Below, piece after piece: positions 34,701 through 64,000 of a stretch of DNA of 64,000 nt. The notes beneath the pieces are model-generated. The model worked only from the letters and a program-made list of their open reading frames with translations, ran no database searches and was not told the origin of the DNA. The DNA lies in contig VZRS01002382.1 in NCBI GenBank assembly GCA_013398055.1, positions 1 through 64,000 on the forward strand. The letters run 5' to 3'. A program made the position numbers and the translations under genes. The stretch comes from Ifrita kowaldi. Its lineage: Eukaryota; Chordata; Aves; Passeriformes; Cinclosomatidae. Position 1 is the first letter of the stretch. Each line of letters opens with the position of its first letter.

Positions 34701-35673
34701 TGTTACTGCTGTTCCTAACAACTTCAGGCTGCACTTAAAATTACATACGGATGAAAGACCATTTGTGTGTAAAGAGTGCAATGAGGCATTTAAAACTTCA
34801 AACCATTTGCAGAAACACAGCCTTCTTCATGTGAAAAATGGACAGGAGTTTGGAAGTTGCCTCTTCGTAGAGAGGTGTTTAGAGAATCTTGAATTGCATC
34901 GTGAAATCCACGGAGGCACATATCCAGAAAGGGATTTTGATTCCTGTAAAGGCCCAAACAGCTCCTTGCTTGGTTCAGAAGTCTGTGGAGTTCAGCGAGG
35001 TGTTCAGAGGGGCACAGCAAATGATGTGCAAGCACAAATTCAGCCACCATTCTATCAGTGTGCAGAGTGCAGCTACGCTACTAGCATTTTAAGCAACCTG
35101 GAACTCCACATCAGAACTCACACAGGTGAGAAGCCCTACAGCTGCACCGTTTGCCAGAAGAAGTTCCGTACTTCCAGTCACCTGAGAAGGCACAGCCTCA
35201 CACATTTGAACATGGGGCATTTCAAGTGCACAAGCTGTGACTACTCAACCAACAAATGGCTGTCCTTGAAACGGCACCTGGCTTCACACACCAGGGAGGG
35301 AAGCTCCTCTCCTGGCTGCCTCTATGAGCACAAGGAGCTGCCTGTCAAGACCTACAGGTGTGAGGAGTGCGGCTATTGCACAGCCCACAACGGGAACCTG
35401 AAGCTCCACCTGAGGATCCACACGGGAGAGAAGCCGTTCCAGTGCGGGCAGTGTTCCCTGACTTTCCGCACCTCCAGCCACCTCAAGCGCCACTTGCTGA
35501 CTCACCTCAAGCTGCAGTGCAGAAGGTGCAGATATTCCACGATGGATAAACACGCTTTCCAAAAGCACATAAAAACGCACAAAAAGAAGTATAAGTGTGC
35601 AAAGTGTAATGTGGTGCTGCCCACCAAAAAACTGCTGGAGAAGCATAAGCGGCAGCACAAGCTTGGAATGTGA
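31467..35673 (+). CDS. C2H2 zinc-finger protein, 1107 residues, three coding exons
   Basis: Probable nuclear DNA-binding regulator; I do not recognise the orthologue. Exons 31467-31533, 31754-32365 and 33029-35673 (TGA) join in phase 1 at both introns. The start is the first ATG in the CpG island. Residues 1-365 lack KRAB, SCAN or BTB domains but carry an acidic patch (LSDEDFLQDDDKDQE). Sixteen intact C2H2 fingers follow: seven at about 368-632, eight at about 777-1077 and a last one at about 1081-1103. A lysine/arginine-rich stretch after finger 2 (KARKNRINARKGRQK) may act in nuclear import. A 140-residue non-finger linker separates the two arrays. Residues 777-1077 form three three-finger blocks; the third finger of the first block has lost its normal cysteine spacing. 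TGEKP linkers occur in blocks two and three. The rare-finger pattern C-x2-C-x-Y-x-T resembles old, non-KRAB zinc-finger families. Confidence 0.92.
31655..31666. promoter_or_regulatory. NRF1-type palindrome in intron 1 of the zinc-finger gene
   Basis: TGCGCATGCGCA, a perfect palindrome that fits the NRF1 consensus YGCGCAYGCGCR. It lies 122 bp after the first exon and within the CpG island, where NRF1 sites are typically found. Binding itself is inferred. Confidence 0.7.
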
Positions 35674-36967
35674 GATTGAGAATTGGAAGTTGGCACGTCG
35701 TTCTGGAGAGGTTTGCATGTCCTGAAGCTCCTCATGGCTTTACGTTCCTTTGCTGTGCCCAGAACGATGGCTGGTAATGGATGCAACCAGCATTTTGGTC
35801 TAGAGAGTAAAACTTGGGGTACTGGTTTGCTGCAGGTGTTTCTGAGAACATCAATTCTAGCACAGGCTGTGCTGAAGATCTTGGAGACACTTCTTCATTC
35901 CTAAGTAACTGCTTCAATAGGGGTCAGTTAGGATTTGGCCAGTGTTCATCTGTGTTTAAGCAGTTATTCTGCACCACTTATTTTCTTGTAAAAATTTAAC
36001 AAGAAAAAAATCTCTTTTCTAACTGAAAGAATGTTTAAAGGGAGGGAAGCAAGGGCATGCTATATTTTGTAGTAATAACTTTTCATATAAAAATTATCAG
36101 TGTATCTGGAGGCTTCATGCTACCTCCCATCTGCTGAAAGTTGCCTCCTTTACTTCCAGGTGCTTTTGCAATACTTTTAAGAGAAAAAAATAGTATCTCA
36201 CAAAATTGCAGAAACAAAATATGCGTGTCATCACCGGGTAGTTGTGACATTAAAACGTTTTCCATATGTCTGTATGTATAAAATGTTAGGCAGTTAGCTT
36301 GTCTGTAGTTTTGATAATTTTTTGAGTAGTCTGACAGAAATGGTAATGTCCTGAAACATATATTTTACGATACTGAGAATCTTTAAATCTTCAATTTTAT
36401 GTGAATGTCGAATGTTAATTAGTATGAAATGCCTTACCTTTTCTCAGGTTGGTAGTTACTGTGTTGTTTGTTAAAATAGATGATGCATTTTTCAAATAAC
36501 TTCTGTTAATAAGAGCAGTTGCCGATAATTGTGAATGCCATTTAATTACATTGAAAATCTTAGCAGTATCTGAAACTTTATTTTGTTTAATAACTTTACT
36601 GTTAGTTTAAAATACCATGTGTAAGAACTATTGTACTATGCAGCAGTTGGTGCAGGGTATGGTGAACCCACATGGATGCTGCTTCCAATTTATATTCAAA
36701 TCTAGACAAATCTTTGTTTGTTTTGCCGTTAACACAGTGCTAGGAACGCTTGAGTGTGATAAGTGGTTTTGATAACTGTGTGTTATCCCGTTGTGTGAGG
36801 AAACACAACAGCAAAGGGCTGGTGCACATTGTCCCAATGCTACAGCTCAGTCCATGGAGCAGCAGAACAAACCTGTGGTTTAATTTAGAGTGTGTAAATG
36901 TGGAACTCAGTGCTTTTTTTACTGCTCCTGGATGTGTGCCTTTCTGTAGGAACACAGATAATGTCTT

Positions 36968-37125
36968 GTAGAGGCTTTCTGGTATTGTCAGAGACTGGTT
37001 GGGAAGGGCTGCCCAGAGAGGGAGTGGAGTGCCCCTCTTTGGGGGTATTTAAAAGCCATCTGGATGTGATCCTGAACAACCAGCTCTGGGTAGCCCTGCC
37101 TGAGCAGGAGCTTGTCTTCCAGAAC
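36968..37125 (+). mobile_element. CR1 LINE fragment, diverged
   Basis: GGAAGGGCTGCCCAGAGAGG, GGAGTGCCCCTCTTTGGGGG, TATTTAAAAGCCATCTGGAT and GGGTAGCCCTGCCTGAGCAG match the subfamily also seen at 59190. Sense on plus, both ends truncated. Confidence 0.78.
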
Positions 37126-38742
37126 TTCTGCCATTTGGAACACAATTTTTCCAAAAATGGATTGAAACTCCTGGATGGATGAATGTGTTTAAGGCCAGAT
37201 CACCAAAGATATTCAAGTGATCCAGTTCTTCACAGCTTCAGTAAGTCAGACAAGTAAATATCTGTGCCTGAACTATGGTGGTTACAGATGAGTGATTCAG
37301 ATCTTGAAGCCACCTGATCCAGTTGTGAGAAAGAAGAATGTTATCCTGTATGAAGAAAGAAAAGCATTTCTGGTAAATATTAATGGTTACTGAAGTTTGG
37401 AGGAGTTTTTACCTGTGTTACTGTACAATTCTGACAATTTTTTTGAAAAGAACAGGTACAAAGAGGAAACAAAAAGAATTGTAAGCCTCTATATTAGATG
37501 AGACTAGTAAGGCTAAATCTGATAGAGAACAGTTGTTTAAAAATATGGTGTACAATGATGATAAAGGGAGCCTGGTTTAGGGGGAGAAATAAACTGCAGT
37601 AAATTTTTGAAAGAGTTTGTAAATATAAGTTTCTTCAAGTTGTAAGTAAGAACAAGAAGGTATTTTCAGTTGGAGTGTGATGATTTTGTAAAAATAGTTA
37701 TTCCTGGTCACTGCCTCTAATAAAAATAAACAGTTTGACTCCTGATGTTGCTCTCTGTTCCTTATGCACTGCACTGGACTTTTGGGATTTCAAAGGTATT
37801 CTCAGTCTGCTAAGTCAGTGAAATTTAAAGGTAGAGGCATATTCAGTTTCAAATAAGACATGAGCTGTTGTTGGTATTTTTTTCTGGTAGCTAAAAGTGT
37901 AATATTTTTTATTTCTGCATACTTTAAGCAAAAATCAAAGCATTTCCTGAATCATAGTCATGAACCTGAAGTTTCCTATTTAAACCAAAAAAGTTTGCAT
38001 AATTTTCTTCGTGAACATGTCGTGAATTTGGACAAAACAGGGAAATGTAATGAGACAAATTGAGCAAAAGGCTGTCATTTTACCTGCTGCGCATCTGCTA
38101 AATAAGTGAATAAAAGTTAAACAGGAGGTGACATAAATGAATAGTAGTGAGTCAGACCTGTATGGTGTGGTGGTGCATCCTCCTCTTTGGGGTACACTGT
38201 GGTCTCAGAAATGCTCATTAGGCCTTGGCCTTGATGAGCTGGGCTGAGCTTGTCTTGAGCTTATCAGAAACACTGCTCCCAGGAACTAGTGCTGGCTAAG
38301 CAGCCCTGGTTTTTAACAGCCTTGCGAACTTAATTTTCTTACCTGAATAACCACACAGGTGGAACATTTTTGGTTTTGTACTTCCGAAGAAAGTTACCGA
38401 CCTGAATTGCAGCCGGGGTGGAAAATTGCTATGAGTAAAGCCAAGTCTGTTGCGACTCTCTAAGCAGTGGTACTCAGACCCTCTGAGCTCTCGAGCTCTC
38501 CAGACTGCAGTGGGCTGAGACCAGCACATGCCTCTGAGTGGGGCCTCTCTGAGCCACACAATTTCCAGGTTGGATATACCTGGGGGACCACAGCTGAATG
38601 ACAATGATGGTTCCGGGGCTGATATTCCCACTCCTTGAGACTCCACCCTTCACCTGTTAAGAAGGTGCAAAGGTATCTGACATGAGTACTTTCCTGTGAA
38701 AGTTTTGCAAATTCAGGTGTGTACCTGGTACATACTCCTTTA

Positions 38743-38761
38743 GTGTGTGTGTGTGTGTGTG
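38743..38761. repeat. (GT)n microsatellite
   Basis: Nine uninterrupted GT units between the zinc-finger gene and CDC5L. Confidence 0.95.
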
Positions 38762-38798
38762 CAAATGTGCAAATGCACTATGAATGTTGCTCTCTTGT

Positions 38799-39000
38799 AG
38801 AATCATAGAATAGTTTTGTGTTCGAACCCTAAAGATTATCTCATTCCATCCCCTGCCATGGGCAGGGACACCTTCCACTATCCCACGTTGCTCCAAGCCC
38901 AGTCCAACTTGGCCTTGAACACTTCCAGGGATGGAGCAGCCACAGCTCCTCTGGGCAACCTGTGCCAGGGCCTCAGCACCCTCACAGGGAAGAACTTATT
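38799..39000 (-). mobile_element. CR1 LINE 3' end fragment
   Basis: On plus: tail GAATCATAGAATAGTTTTG, CCTAAAGATTATCTCATTCC, CCATGGGCAGGGACACC and AGCACCCTCACAGGGAAGAA. It ends about 130 bp before the CDC5L CpG island. Confidence 0.95.
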
Positions 39001-39246
39001 CCGTACGTAAACGCATGGATTTTTTTCCTGAAATTAACAAAATACCCTCTAAACGTAACACTGGGGAGATGTGATTTCCTTCCGCTGTCCCTTTCCTCCC
39101 TTATTTGCGTGCCTTGGGGAAATTTGAAGGAGTTTAATGAAAGCCCAGTTCCTCCGCTCGGTGCCGGCCGGGGCCCCTCCGCCGTGCGCTCCTCCGGCCG
39201 GTAGGTGGCGCTAGCGCGGAGCGCCGCCTCAGGACGCGCGGGGGGC

Positions 39247-39258
39247 TGCGCATGCGCG
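39247..39258. promoter_or_regulatory. NRF1-type site upstream of CDC5L
   Basis: TGCGCATGCGCG fits the NRF1 consensus and lies 266 bp before the start codon, inside the CpG island. Confidence 0.7.
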
Positions 39259-39266
39259 GAGTGGCC

Positions 39267-39393
39267 GGACCCGCTTCCCTGGAGGCGCAGCGGCCTCGCT
39301 TCCCTTGGAAAAGCCGCAGGTCCCGCTTCTCTGGGAAAGCAGCCGGACCCGCTTCCCGCTTTTCTGGCAGGGTAGCGGGCCCCGTTTCCCTCG
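39267..39393. repeat. Five-copy degenerate tandem repeat in the CDC5L promoter
   Basis: Units starting at 39267, 39292, 39319, 39345 and 39377 share the core (GGAC)CCGCTTCCCTGG with small changes; spacing is 25, 27, 26 and 32 bp. On minus the core reads GGGAAGCGGG, which carries a GGAA ETS-type core. Whether ETS factors bind is unproven. It lies 130-257 bp before the start codon and probably overlaps the 5' untranslated region. Confidence 0.7.
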
Positions 39394-39523
39394 CCCTCGG
39401 CACCCGCCGCCGCTGAGGGCGACCCTGCGCGGTCTCGGCCGGCCCCGCTGAGGCGAGCGGTGCTTCCATCCCCTCTCCACTCACTCGCTCCAGGGTTTCG
39501 ACCCCCTTCCCTTTGCCGCCAAG

Positions 39524-57236
<17,713 letters not shown>

Positions 57237-59189
57237 GTCAGTGTCACTTTTTTCTGCCTTCTGCACCTCCTTATTTTTAAAGTTTCCTTGAGTTTTGGGG
57301 TTTTTTTTTTGTAGGAGTTTAGTCAAGTCTTTTGAAGGGATTAATTTGAAAAGGTTGTTGAGGAATTCTAGGGAGTTCATAGATGTTTTTGAGGTACTTA
57401 AACCAATTTCTCTCATCTTCCTCCTCAAAATATCCCCACACAGAGTACTCCCACATACAGTTTCTCTCTGCACTATTAGCTGGGACACAGCTCATCCACT
57501 TTATTCTCAGCTGGAGAGAAGGTCAGGTTCTGCTGTCTCTTAATTGCATGTGGATTTTTTGTTGTTTTCCTAATCTCTGCTGTGAGTGGATCAGATCTTT
57601 CTCATTTTGCACTTTGTCCTTGATTGTGGCCAGTATGAGGAGAAACTTCAGAGAAAGATGCTTAAAAAAACCATCTCTGTCCCAAAGCTCCTCTCAAGTT
57701 CTCTTTCCACCTTAAGATTTGGTTTCTGACTATTACATACATAAAGGTTTAGATAGTCCTGAATTCCTGCCAGGCTGGCATCTTCTGCCCATTATAGTGA
57801 TTCCCTGCAAATAAGAACAATGAATGTTTATGCTCCCATTCCACTATATCAGACCCTTTGACACTTATTTCCCTTGCCCAGTCACCTCGCTGGATTTTCA
57901 CCCAAACTAAAAAAACCATACAAAAACCCCAAAACAGACAATGTTCATGATAACATGTAAGCTTGTCTGAAATGGTTTCTACCCATAGAATATGTTTGGT
58001 TTGACTTGCAGTAAGTCATTAAATGTTTTCTAAAGTACCATTTTAGCCTAAAAGTCTTTCTAAATTATGCAGGCATCAGATTATTTTTTTGCATGGTAAA
58101 AGGAAACTTTACAAAAAAAAAGTTTTTCTGTATTTAACATCAACATAGCTACTGTTGCTAGAAGTAAACCTCCCCAAACAGCTGCTACCCCAGAAATAAC
58201 ATGAGAGAGGCCAGAAAGGCCGAATTTTCATTTGGTTCTTACCCATGAAATTCAATGTGAGTCTGTGTTTTGTAGAGTCAAACACACACTGTCAGTCAAG
58301 AGCGTTGTCGAGGTACAGATCCCGCAGTTAGCCAAGCTCTTGGGCTCGGAGCAGTTCACCTGCATGTAGTCTGGCAGTAAGGGCTGGGTATGAGCTGCAG
58401 AGCCCCTGTCGTGCTGCTGCTCACCCAGCAGAGAGCACCATTGCCCTGCTCAGCGCTGCCTGACAAGCTCTCACTTGATCTGCTTTCCCAAACCCGTGTG
58501 GGAGCTGAGCAGCAGCCTGGCCGTGCATGGCAGCAGGGCCGGGCGGGCAGTGTGCCAGCAGTTGGAGGGCTGCACCTAATTTGTGTACAAATGCTTTTGA
58601 AATTTAAATATCTTAGGCCCGAAACGACATTAGAAGGGCATTATTAAAGTTGCAAAGTCGAACAGTCCAAGTTAGGGAATGCACGAACGGCCTTAATTTG
58701 CCTATGCATATGCTTTTTGAGACAGTCTTTAATTTCATGATTGCAGCCTAGTTTTTCCACAGACTCATTTACTGCACAGGGTGGATGGTGCTTGCTTAAT
58801 GAGTAGCTCTTGAATATTTTGTTTTCTCTTAATTGTTTGGTGTGTGGCCCTGTGCCTTTATCCCGTGCACTGTTTCTGCAGTCTAAATTGGTTACTTCTG
58901 TGTGGGCTTTCTTGTGCTGTTGATTTCTGTCCTTCTCTTCCCAGTATTTGAATGAGTAGTTGGTGGTGGAATGCTTATTAAGGATACTGAAGCAAAGTAA
59001 GGTCAAGTTTATCATTCATCAAACTCGTGTGTGTTTGTTCTAAGTGCTCGTTGCTCTGCAGTCACAAGACAGTCACCCAGGAAGCAAAATGTGAATCAGA
59101 GGTCTTGCCAAAAAAAAAAAATTGTGTTTCGTTTGCTGCCACCATTGCATGGGACTCGGAAAGACACTTAACATAATCCCTTTAGCTGT

Positions 59190-59745
59190 GTCCCATCAGG
59201 CTGAGAAAGATGATCCTGCCCCTCTGCTCAGCCCTGCTGAGGCACATGTGTAGTGCCATGTCCAGTTCTGGGCTCCTCAGGACAACAGAGACACGGAGCT
59301 CCTGGAGCATGTCCAGTGCAGGGGGACAAAGATGGTAGAGGGATTGGAGCATCTCCCTGAGGAAAGGCTGAGGGAGCTGGGGCTGTTCAGCCTCAGAGGA
59401 GACACAGCTGAGAGGGGCCCTCAGCCCTGGGTGTCCCTGTCTGCAGGGAGGGCTCAGAGCAGGGCCCAGGCTCTGCTCCGGGGGCCCAGCAATGGCACCA
59501 GAGGAACGGGCAGGAACTGACCCCAGGAAGTTCCACCTGGACATGAGGCAGAACTTCTGTCCTGTGCAGTGACTGAGCCCTGAACAGACTGTCCAGAGAG
59601 GGTGTGGAGTCTCCCTCACTGGAGATATTCCAGAACTATCTGGACACAATCGTGTGCCCTGTGCTCTGGGTCATTCTGTTTGAGCAGGGAGGAGGGACCA
59701 GATGAGCTACTGTGACCCCTTCCAGCCTGACCCATTCTGTGCTGT
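59190..59745 (+). mobile_element. CR1 LINE fragment (about 555 bp)
   Basis: CTGCTGAGGCACATGTGTAG, GGGCTCCTCAGGACAACAG, GAGGAAAGGCTGAGGGAGCT, AAGTTCCACCTGGACATGAG, TCCCTCACTGGAGATATTCC and ACCCCTTCCAGCCTGACC at the 3' end. The ORF2 relic has stops. Same subfamily as the 36968 copy. Confidence 0.92.
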
Positions 59746-62617
59746 GATCAGTCACTGCAGCCGTAAGACTCTGGCTAATACAGCTACATCCCCTGGGACC
59801 TCAGAGTGCTGCTGGACGAGGCTGATGGCTTGGTGCACTTGCACACACAATCCTGCTCTCCCATTTTCCTGTGTTCCGAAATACCACCCCCCAGTCCAGG
59901 CAGGCACCGGGGTTAGCAGAGCCCCATGACTGCAGGTGCAGTGAGCGCTGTGCTGCCTCTCACAACTCACTCTTGTTGAGTGCAGGTGGACTCTGTGCAA
60001 AGTTAAATTTGACCTGAAAATCTCTCCCAAGTGTGTGCAAAATGCAGTTTAGTGCAGCTCTGTGGCCTGACCCTAAAAGGTCCTTCCTAAAAGCAAGATA
60101 TACATATACAGGTTTTTTAAGCATGGGTCACCTGCTGAATCATTTTTTAAACAATAAATAAAAAGCATAGCAGTTTAATGAACAAATAAATATGCAATGA
60201 AAAAAGCACTGATTTTTTTTTTACCTAACCCATTCTCAGCAATGACAAAACCCACCTTCATTTTAATGTTTTTCCAAGGAAAATTGTCTGAAAGCAATAT
60301 CAGTTGAAACAGATATTTTAATGGGAAGTATCAAGACAAGCTTAATGAAAAGCAGGGATATTAGCTCAGCTTTCAGTATCCCAAGACACTTGCTTGTACT
60401 CTTAACTTTCTTTAAGAGAAGAGTAGAAGCTGTAAAACAGAGTTTGCCAGCAACAGCAACTTATATTGGTCAGTTTTGGGGGCTGCTTCTTCCCCTTTAT
60501 AGTGCACTAAGATCATTAGCAAAAAAACCCACGAGAGTGTAGTGATATTTGGCACAGCTGCACATGGGGAAGCCACTGTCTAATAGTTCCATATGGGACT
60601 GCTGACACACTGCAGATCCTGTGCAAAAAAATCAGGCTATTTCTGAGTCTGTCTTCGTCGTTCAGAGATTTCTGGCTGGATTGATGGTGTGGACACACAG
60701 TCATCTTCCTCTAATTGTCCTGTTCTCACTGCCTGAGTGGTTTAGTCATGGCAGCCTATGTTGACATGACATTTATCTTTCTCAAATGGATGCTGATATC
60801 ACAAACAGATTTGTGCTGTTACTGATGAACTTGAGGAGGCAAAGTGGAGCCGTTGTGGAGAGCTTCTGTTTGGCTGGGTGTCCTGTCCAGGCATCCACAG
60901 TAATGCACAGCTCAGCTGTAGTTCTGATGTTGGAGTGTACTGCTGTGTATTAGTAATACTTTTCATTTCTTTGTTTTGAGGGGTTTGGGCTCTTTGAATG
61001 TGTTACTTAATGTGGTTTAAGAGTGCTACAAGATTAGTATGTGAACTTTCTTGCATTACAGATGGGGAATTTGAGGTCCATACAAGTGAATCCCTGTGAC
61101 CTCAGTATGTGTCTGTGGTATGCCTCTAGATTTGTGGAATTTTCTGATCTTTCCAATAGCTTCTAGAAATCCAGACTATTTTTTCAGGCTAGGGTACTCT
61201 GAAGAGCAAGTGATTTCAGAAATTGGAGTTTTCTGATGCTTGCAGGGGTGTTCAGTAACTGCTTCAGTTCTCTGCAATATCTTTAGCTCCCTTCTCTTCC
61301 AAACAATATATTTATAAAGAAAAGCATTCCTACTAACATACATTAAACTAGGTTTATTTATTTCATTATAAGATGAAATGAGACAGTAAAGGCATCTATT
61401 TAACAACCTAGTTGCTTCCCTTTGTAGTTCACAACATAGAAACTTCCTGCCATCTTTACTTTTCCTTTGAAGATAGTTAATTGTCTTGGGGTGACTTGGC
61501 AAGTTGGCTTGCAGAATACAAATACTTTTGCTAACATTGTGGTGGTTAACATTATCATTTCAGCTGATTACTAAATTCTAAATGCTATTGGAAGCCTACA
61601 GGGGAAATGTTCAAGATACACGGTATATGCAAAATACAGTAAATTATCTATTCTTTGCAGTATCTGAGATACATCAGGGTGGTGATTTACCAAAGTGTTG
61701 ATTTTTGCTTTTGATTGCAGCCCAAGTCCTCTGAGTTAGTTCAGATTAAAAACAACTTGTTTAGCTGGAGTTTTATGGGTTACATGGTACACTCTGCTGC
61801 AGGGTGTATCACTTAGTTTATTGGAGATTGTATTTTAATTTCTCTCTAGTGTATGTGCATCTGAAGTTTGTGGTTTCTTCTGCATTTTCAGGTGTGCCTG
61901 TACTAAGAAAGCACCTGGAGAAAATAAGAGATTATGTAGGACTAGGAATAGAGAAATTACTCACAAAACTAAAATACAGTGAAAATCCTGAGTAGTGTTG
62001 CTTTTATGGTCCCACGTTACTTCGTGCTAATGTCTTGCCTTTGTGGTATATGCTTTTTTTAGTAAGGTCTGTTGAGAATATAGTTGGCAGCAGAGGATCG
62101 CAGCAGAAGGTTATCAGGCATCTTCACTGTCAAATTGTTCAGAATCTGGTAACTTAGCGTGCTTAGAAATAAAGTTCAGCATTGACAAAGCTCTCATTGC
62201 AAAGGCCTTTGCACTCCCTCACTGTTCGTAATTGAGTGCTGCAGGATCACCATGGGGCTTCTGCTGGGATTGAGAGCAAACCAGGCTCTTTGCCAGCTCC
62301 TTTATTGCCTGGGCTTCCACAATGTTGTCAGCCTCTGGACGAGGCCAGTGCAAGCACTGTGGGTGTGCAGGGGTGGCGTTTGAAGGTAATTACACTGTGC
62401 TGGCTGCCCTGTGACCTCACCAGACACAGCAGTAACCCGTGTTTGCTTATGGTTAATCAAAGCTCTTGGCGTTGGGTGGGTGTTGCTGTGTGTGATCTTA
62501 ATGCAAGGTTTTTCTTTCCCAGTGAGTGGTAGAGAGTTTCCCAAGAAGTTTAGTAAAAATAATTAGATTTTCATCATGACCTGTTCTTCTAGACATGTTT
62601 CTGCTGTGATTGAGATA

Positions 62618-62937
62618 GGATCATAGAATCATTAAGGTTGGAAAAGACCTCTAAGGTCATCAACCTTATACCACCTCCTTGTTCACCTCTAAACCATGTC
62701 CTCAAGTGCCATATCCACACATTTTTTGAACGCTTAAGGGATGGTGACTTTACCACTTCCCTGTGCAGCCTGTTCCAATGCTTGGCAACCCTTTCCATAA
62801 CAATTTTTTTTCTTCCTAATATCCAGTGTAAACTACCCCTGATGCAATTTGAAGCCATGTCCTCTCATCCTGTCACTTGTTACCTGGGAGAAGAGACTGA
62901 CAGCCACCTCAGTACAATCTCCTTTCTTTGTAGAGAG
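62618..62937 (-). mobile_element. CR1 LINE 3' fragment
   Basis: On plus: GGATCATAGAATCATTAAGG, TTGGAAAAGACCTCTAAGG, CCTCAAGTGCCATATCCACA, GATGGTGACTTTACCACTTC and TTGTTACCTGGGAGAAGAG. In CDC5L intron 14. Confidence 0.95.
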
Positions 62938-63584
62938 TGTATATAGGTATCACTCATAAAACTGCTGGTCTTAGAAGCAGTTCCCAAATAAAAATGTTCA
63001 AAGTGGACTTTAATGTCATTGCTGTAGATCAGCAGTGACTGCTGACTTACACAGTAACGTTTCTAGATTATTGTAGTTCTAGGTAGTTGGATGCTGTGCA
63101 TTTCTGTGGCAACACTTCACTGTATTGTCTTTACTCAGCAGTCACACCAACTCATGTTATGATGTTTGAAGAGAAGTCATTATAATTTCTGGAACATACC
63201 TCAGGGGGAGTAAGCTCTTGGGTCATTAAATTTGTCTGTGAGTAGAGAGAATAGCGTTCTTCAGATATCAGTAAGTCATAATGGTATAATGATCTACATG
63301 GCTAAGTACAACATAGGAGTTTGTCTGGGGCTTGCCTGTTAAATTGGGAAAAGGCAGCTGGTCTAGTTTCAGTTGTGAAGTTGTAGTTGCTTACCAGCAG
63401 TGCCTTAAATTGAGGATTTTTTGTAAGTGAAAAACTTTGTGGGAACCCAGTCAACTAGATTAATTTCTTGCTTTTTCGTGTCTTAACAGCCACGTGTTCA
63501 GTCCCTCTTTGCCCACTCTGATCCTGATCAGCACCTTTTCATGATCCTCATTCTATCATACCTTAAGTAAAGCACCTTACTGGT

Positions 63585-63726
63585 GAGGCCAGATTGGGCT
63601 TGGATTTGGGCTTGGAGCAACCTGGTCTAGTGGAAGGTCTCCCTGCCCATGGCTGGATGGCTTGAATGATTTGATCTTTCAGGTCCCTTCCAACCAACCA
63701 AACCCATTCTCTGATTCTGTGATCTT
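63585..63726 (+). mobile_element. CR1 LINE 3' end fragment
   Basis: GGGCTTGGAGCAACCTGGTC, GGTCTCCCTGCCCATGGC, CAGGTCCCTTCCAACCAACC and CTCTGATTCTGTGATC at the end. Sense on plus. Confidence 0.94.
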
Positions 63727-64000
63727 CAGTGTCACAGCAGAAATGTGAAATTGTGTCAAGCCCATGGAGTGGTTTCAGTCAATGAGCTGAGCTAATGTTG
63801 TTTAATAGATTGAGGCCATATTGTTCTACACTGGACGTGCAGTTTTGGTTTGATACTAACTCCAAGCCTCAGCTTCTAGCAGAGTTGACTTACCTTTTAC
63901 TAAATTAAAGGTAACTAAGGCAGGGCTCTATGGAGAATTTTGCCTAGTCAAACTCTAGACAGATGAAACAGTGTTTCAAGCTAAAAATGGAGAATTCTGT

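Larger units (their letters stand above)
35674..39130. other. 3' untranslated region of the zinc-finger gene and intergenic space
   Basis: AT-rich, with no supportable coding region. Candidate poly-A signals are AATAAA at about 37586 and the cluster TAATAAAAATAAAC near 37720; the true end is unclear. Two CR1 fragments and a GT microsatellite lie inside. Confidence 0.65.
57237..64000 (+). other. CDC5L intron 14, running off the window
   Basis: At least 6.8 kb after exon 14 with no further CDC5L coding sequence: I searched by eye for the conserved C-terminal segment after KRLE and did not find it. It holds three CR1 copies at 59190, 62618 and 63585. An open frame at 61804-61995 lacks support as an exon. 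Confidence 0.8.

Noticed and set aside
61804..61995. Possible exon after a TTTTCAG in CDC5L intron 14
   Set aside because: The peptide does not resemble the conserved CDC5L C terminus and it ends in a stop; most likely chance.

Overview
The window is vertebrate nuclear DNA, almost certainly from a bird. It holds split genes with GT-AG introns, CpG-island promoters, and about 25 short, mostly 5'-truncated copies of the CR1 LINE, whose 3' ends carry the avian-type TGATTCTGTGATTCTATGA tail. No bacterial or phage-type gene organisation is present.

Layout, left to right. (1) 119-1933, plus strand: the last three coding exons of MMUT, methylmalonyl-CoA mutase, covering the B12-binding domain; the rest of the gene lies to the left. 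(2) 6211-12552, minus strand: a complete four-exon, 324-residue opsin of the Opn5/neuropsin group, convergent with MMUT. Its third intron holds a CR1 copy split by a solo endogenous-retrovirus LTR. (3) 12553-about 31290: 18.7 kb with no supportable gene, only CR1 fragments, one probable LTR piece, microsatellites and a poly-A tract with an undetermined base. (4) 31467-35673, plus strand: a complete three-exon C2H2 zinc-finger protein of 1107 residues from a CpG-island promoter; I do not recognise an orthologue. (5) 39524-57236 and onward, plus strand: CDC5L, fourteen coding exons joined base by base here (codons 1-698); the C-terminal exons lie past the right edge. Its promoter is a CpG island with NRF1-like sites and a five-copy degenerate tandem repeat.

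The four genes do not form one pathway: mitochondrial propionate metabolism, non-visual light sensing, DNA-binding regulation and pre-mRNA splicing. They are linked by conserved neighbourhood only. The most interesting items are the opsin, which keeps its retinal lysine but has Ile-Arg-Phe in place of the (D/E)RY motif; the three-finger blocks of the zinc-finger protein, one of which ends in a broken finger; a stop-free 111-bp MMUT intron; and the LTR nested in CR1 inside the opsin gene. Exon coordinates come from reading splice sites and codon phase by hand; repeat boundaries are approximate.
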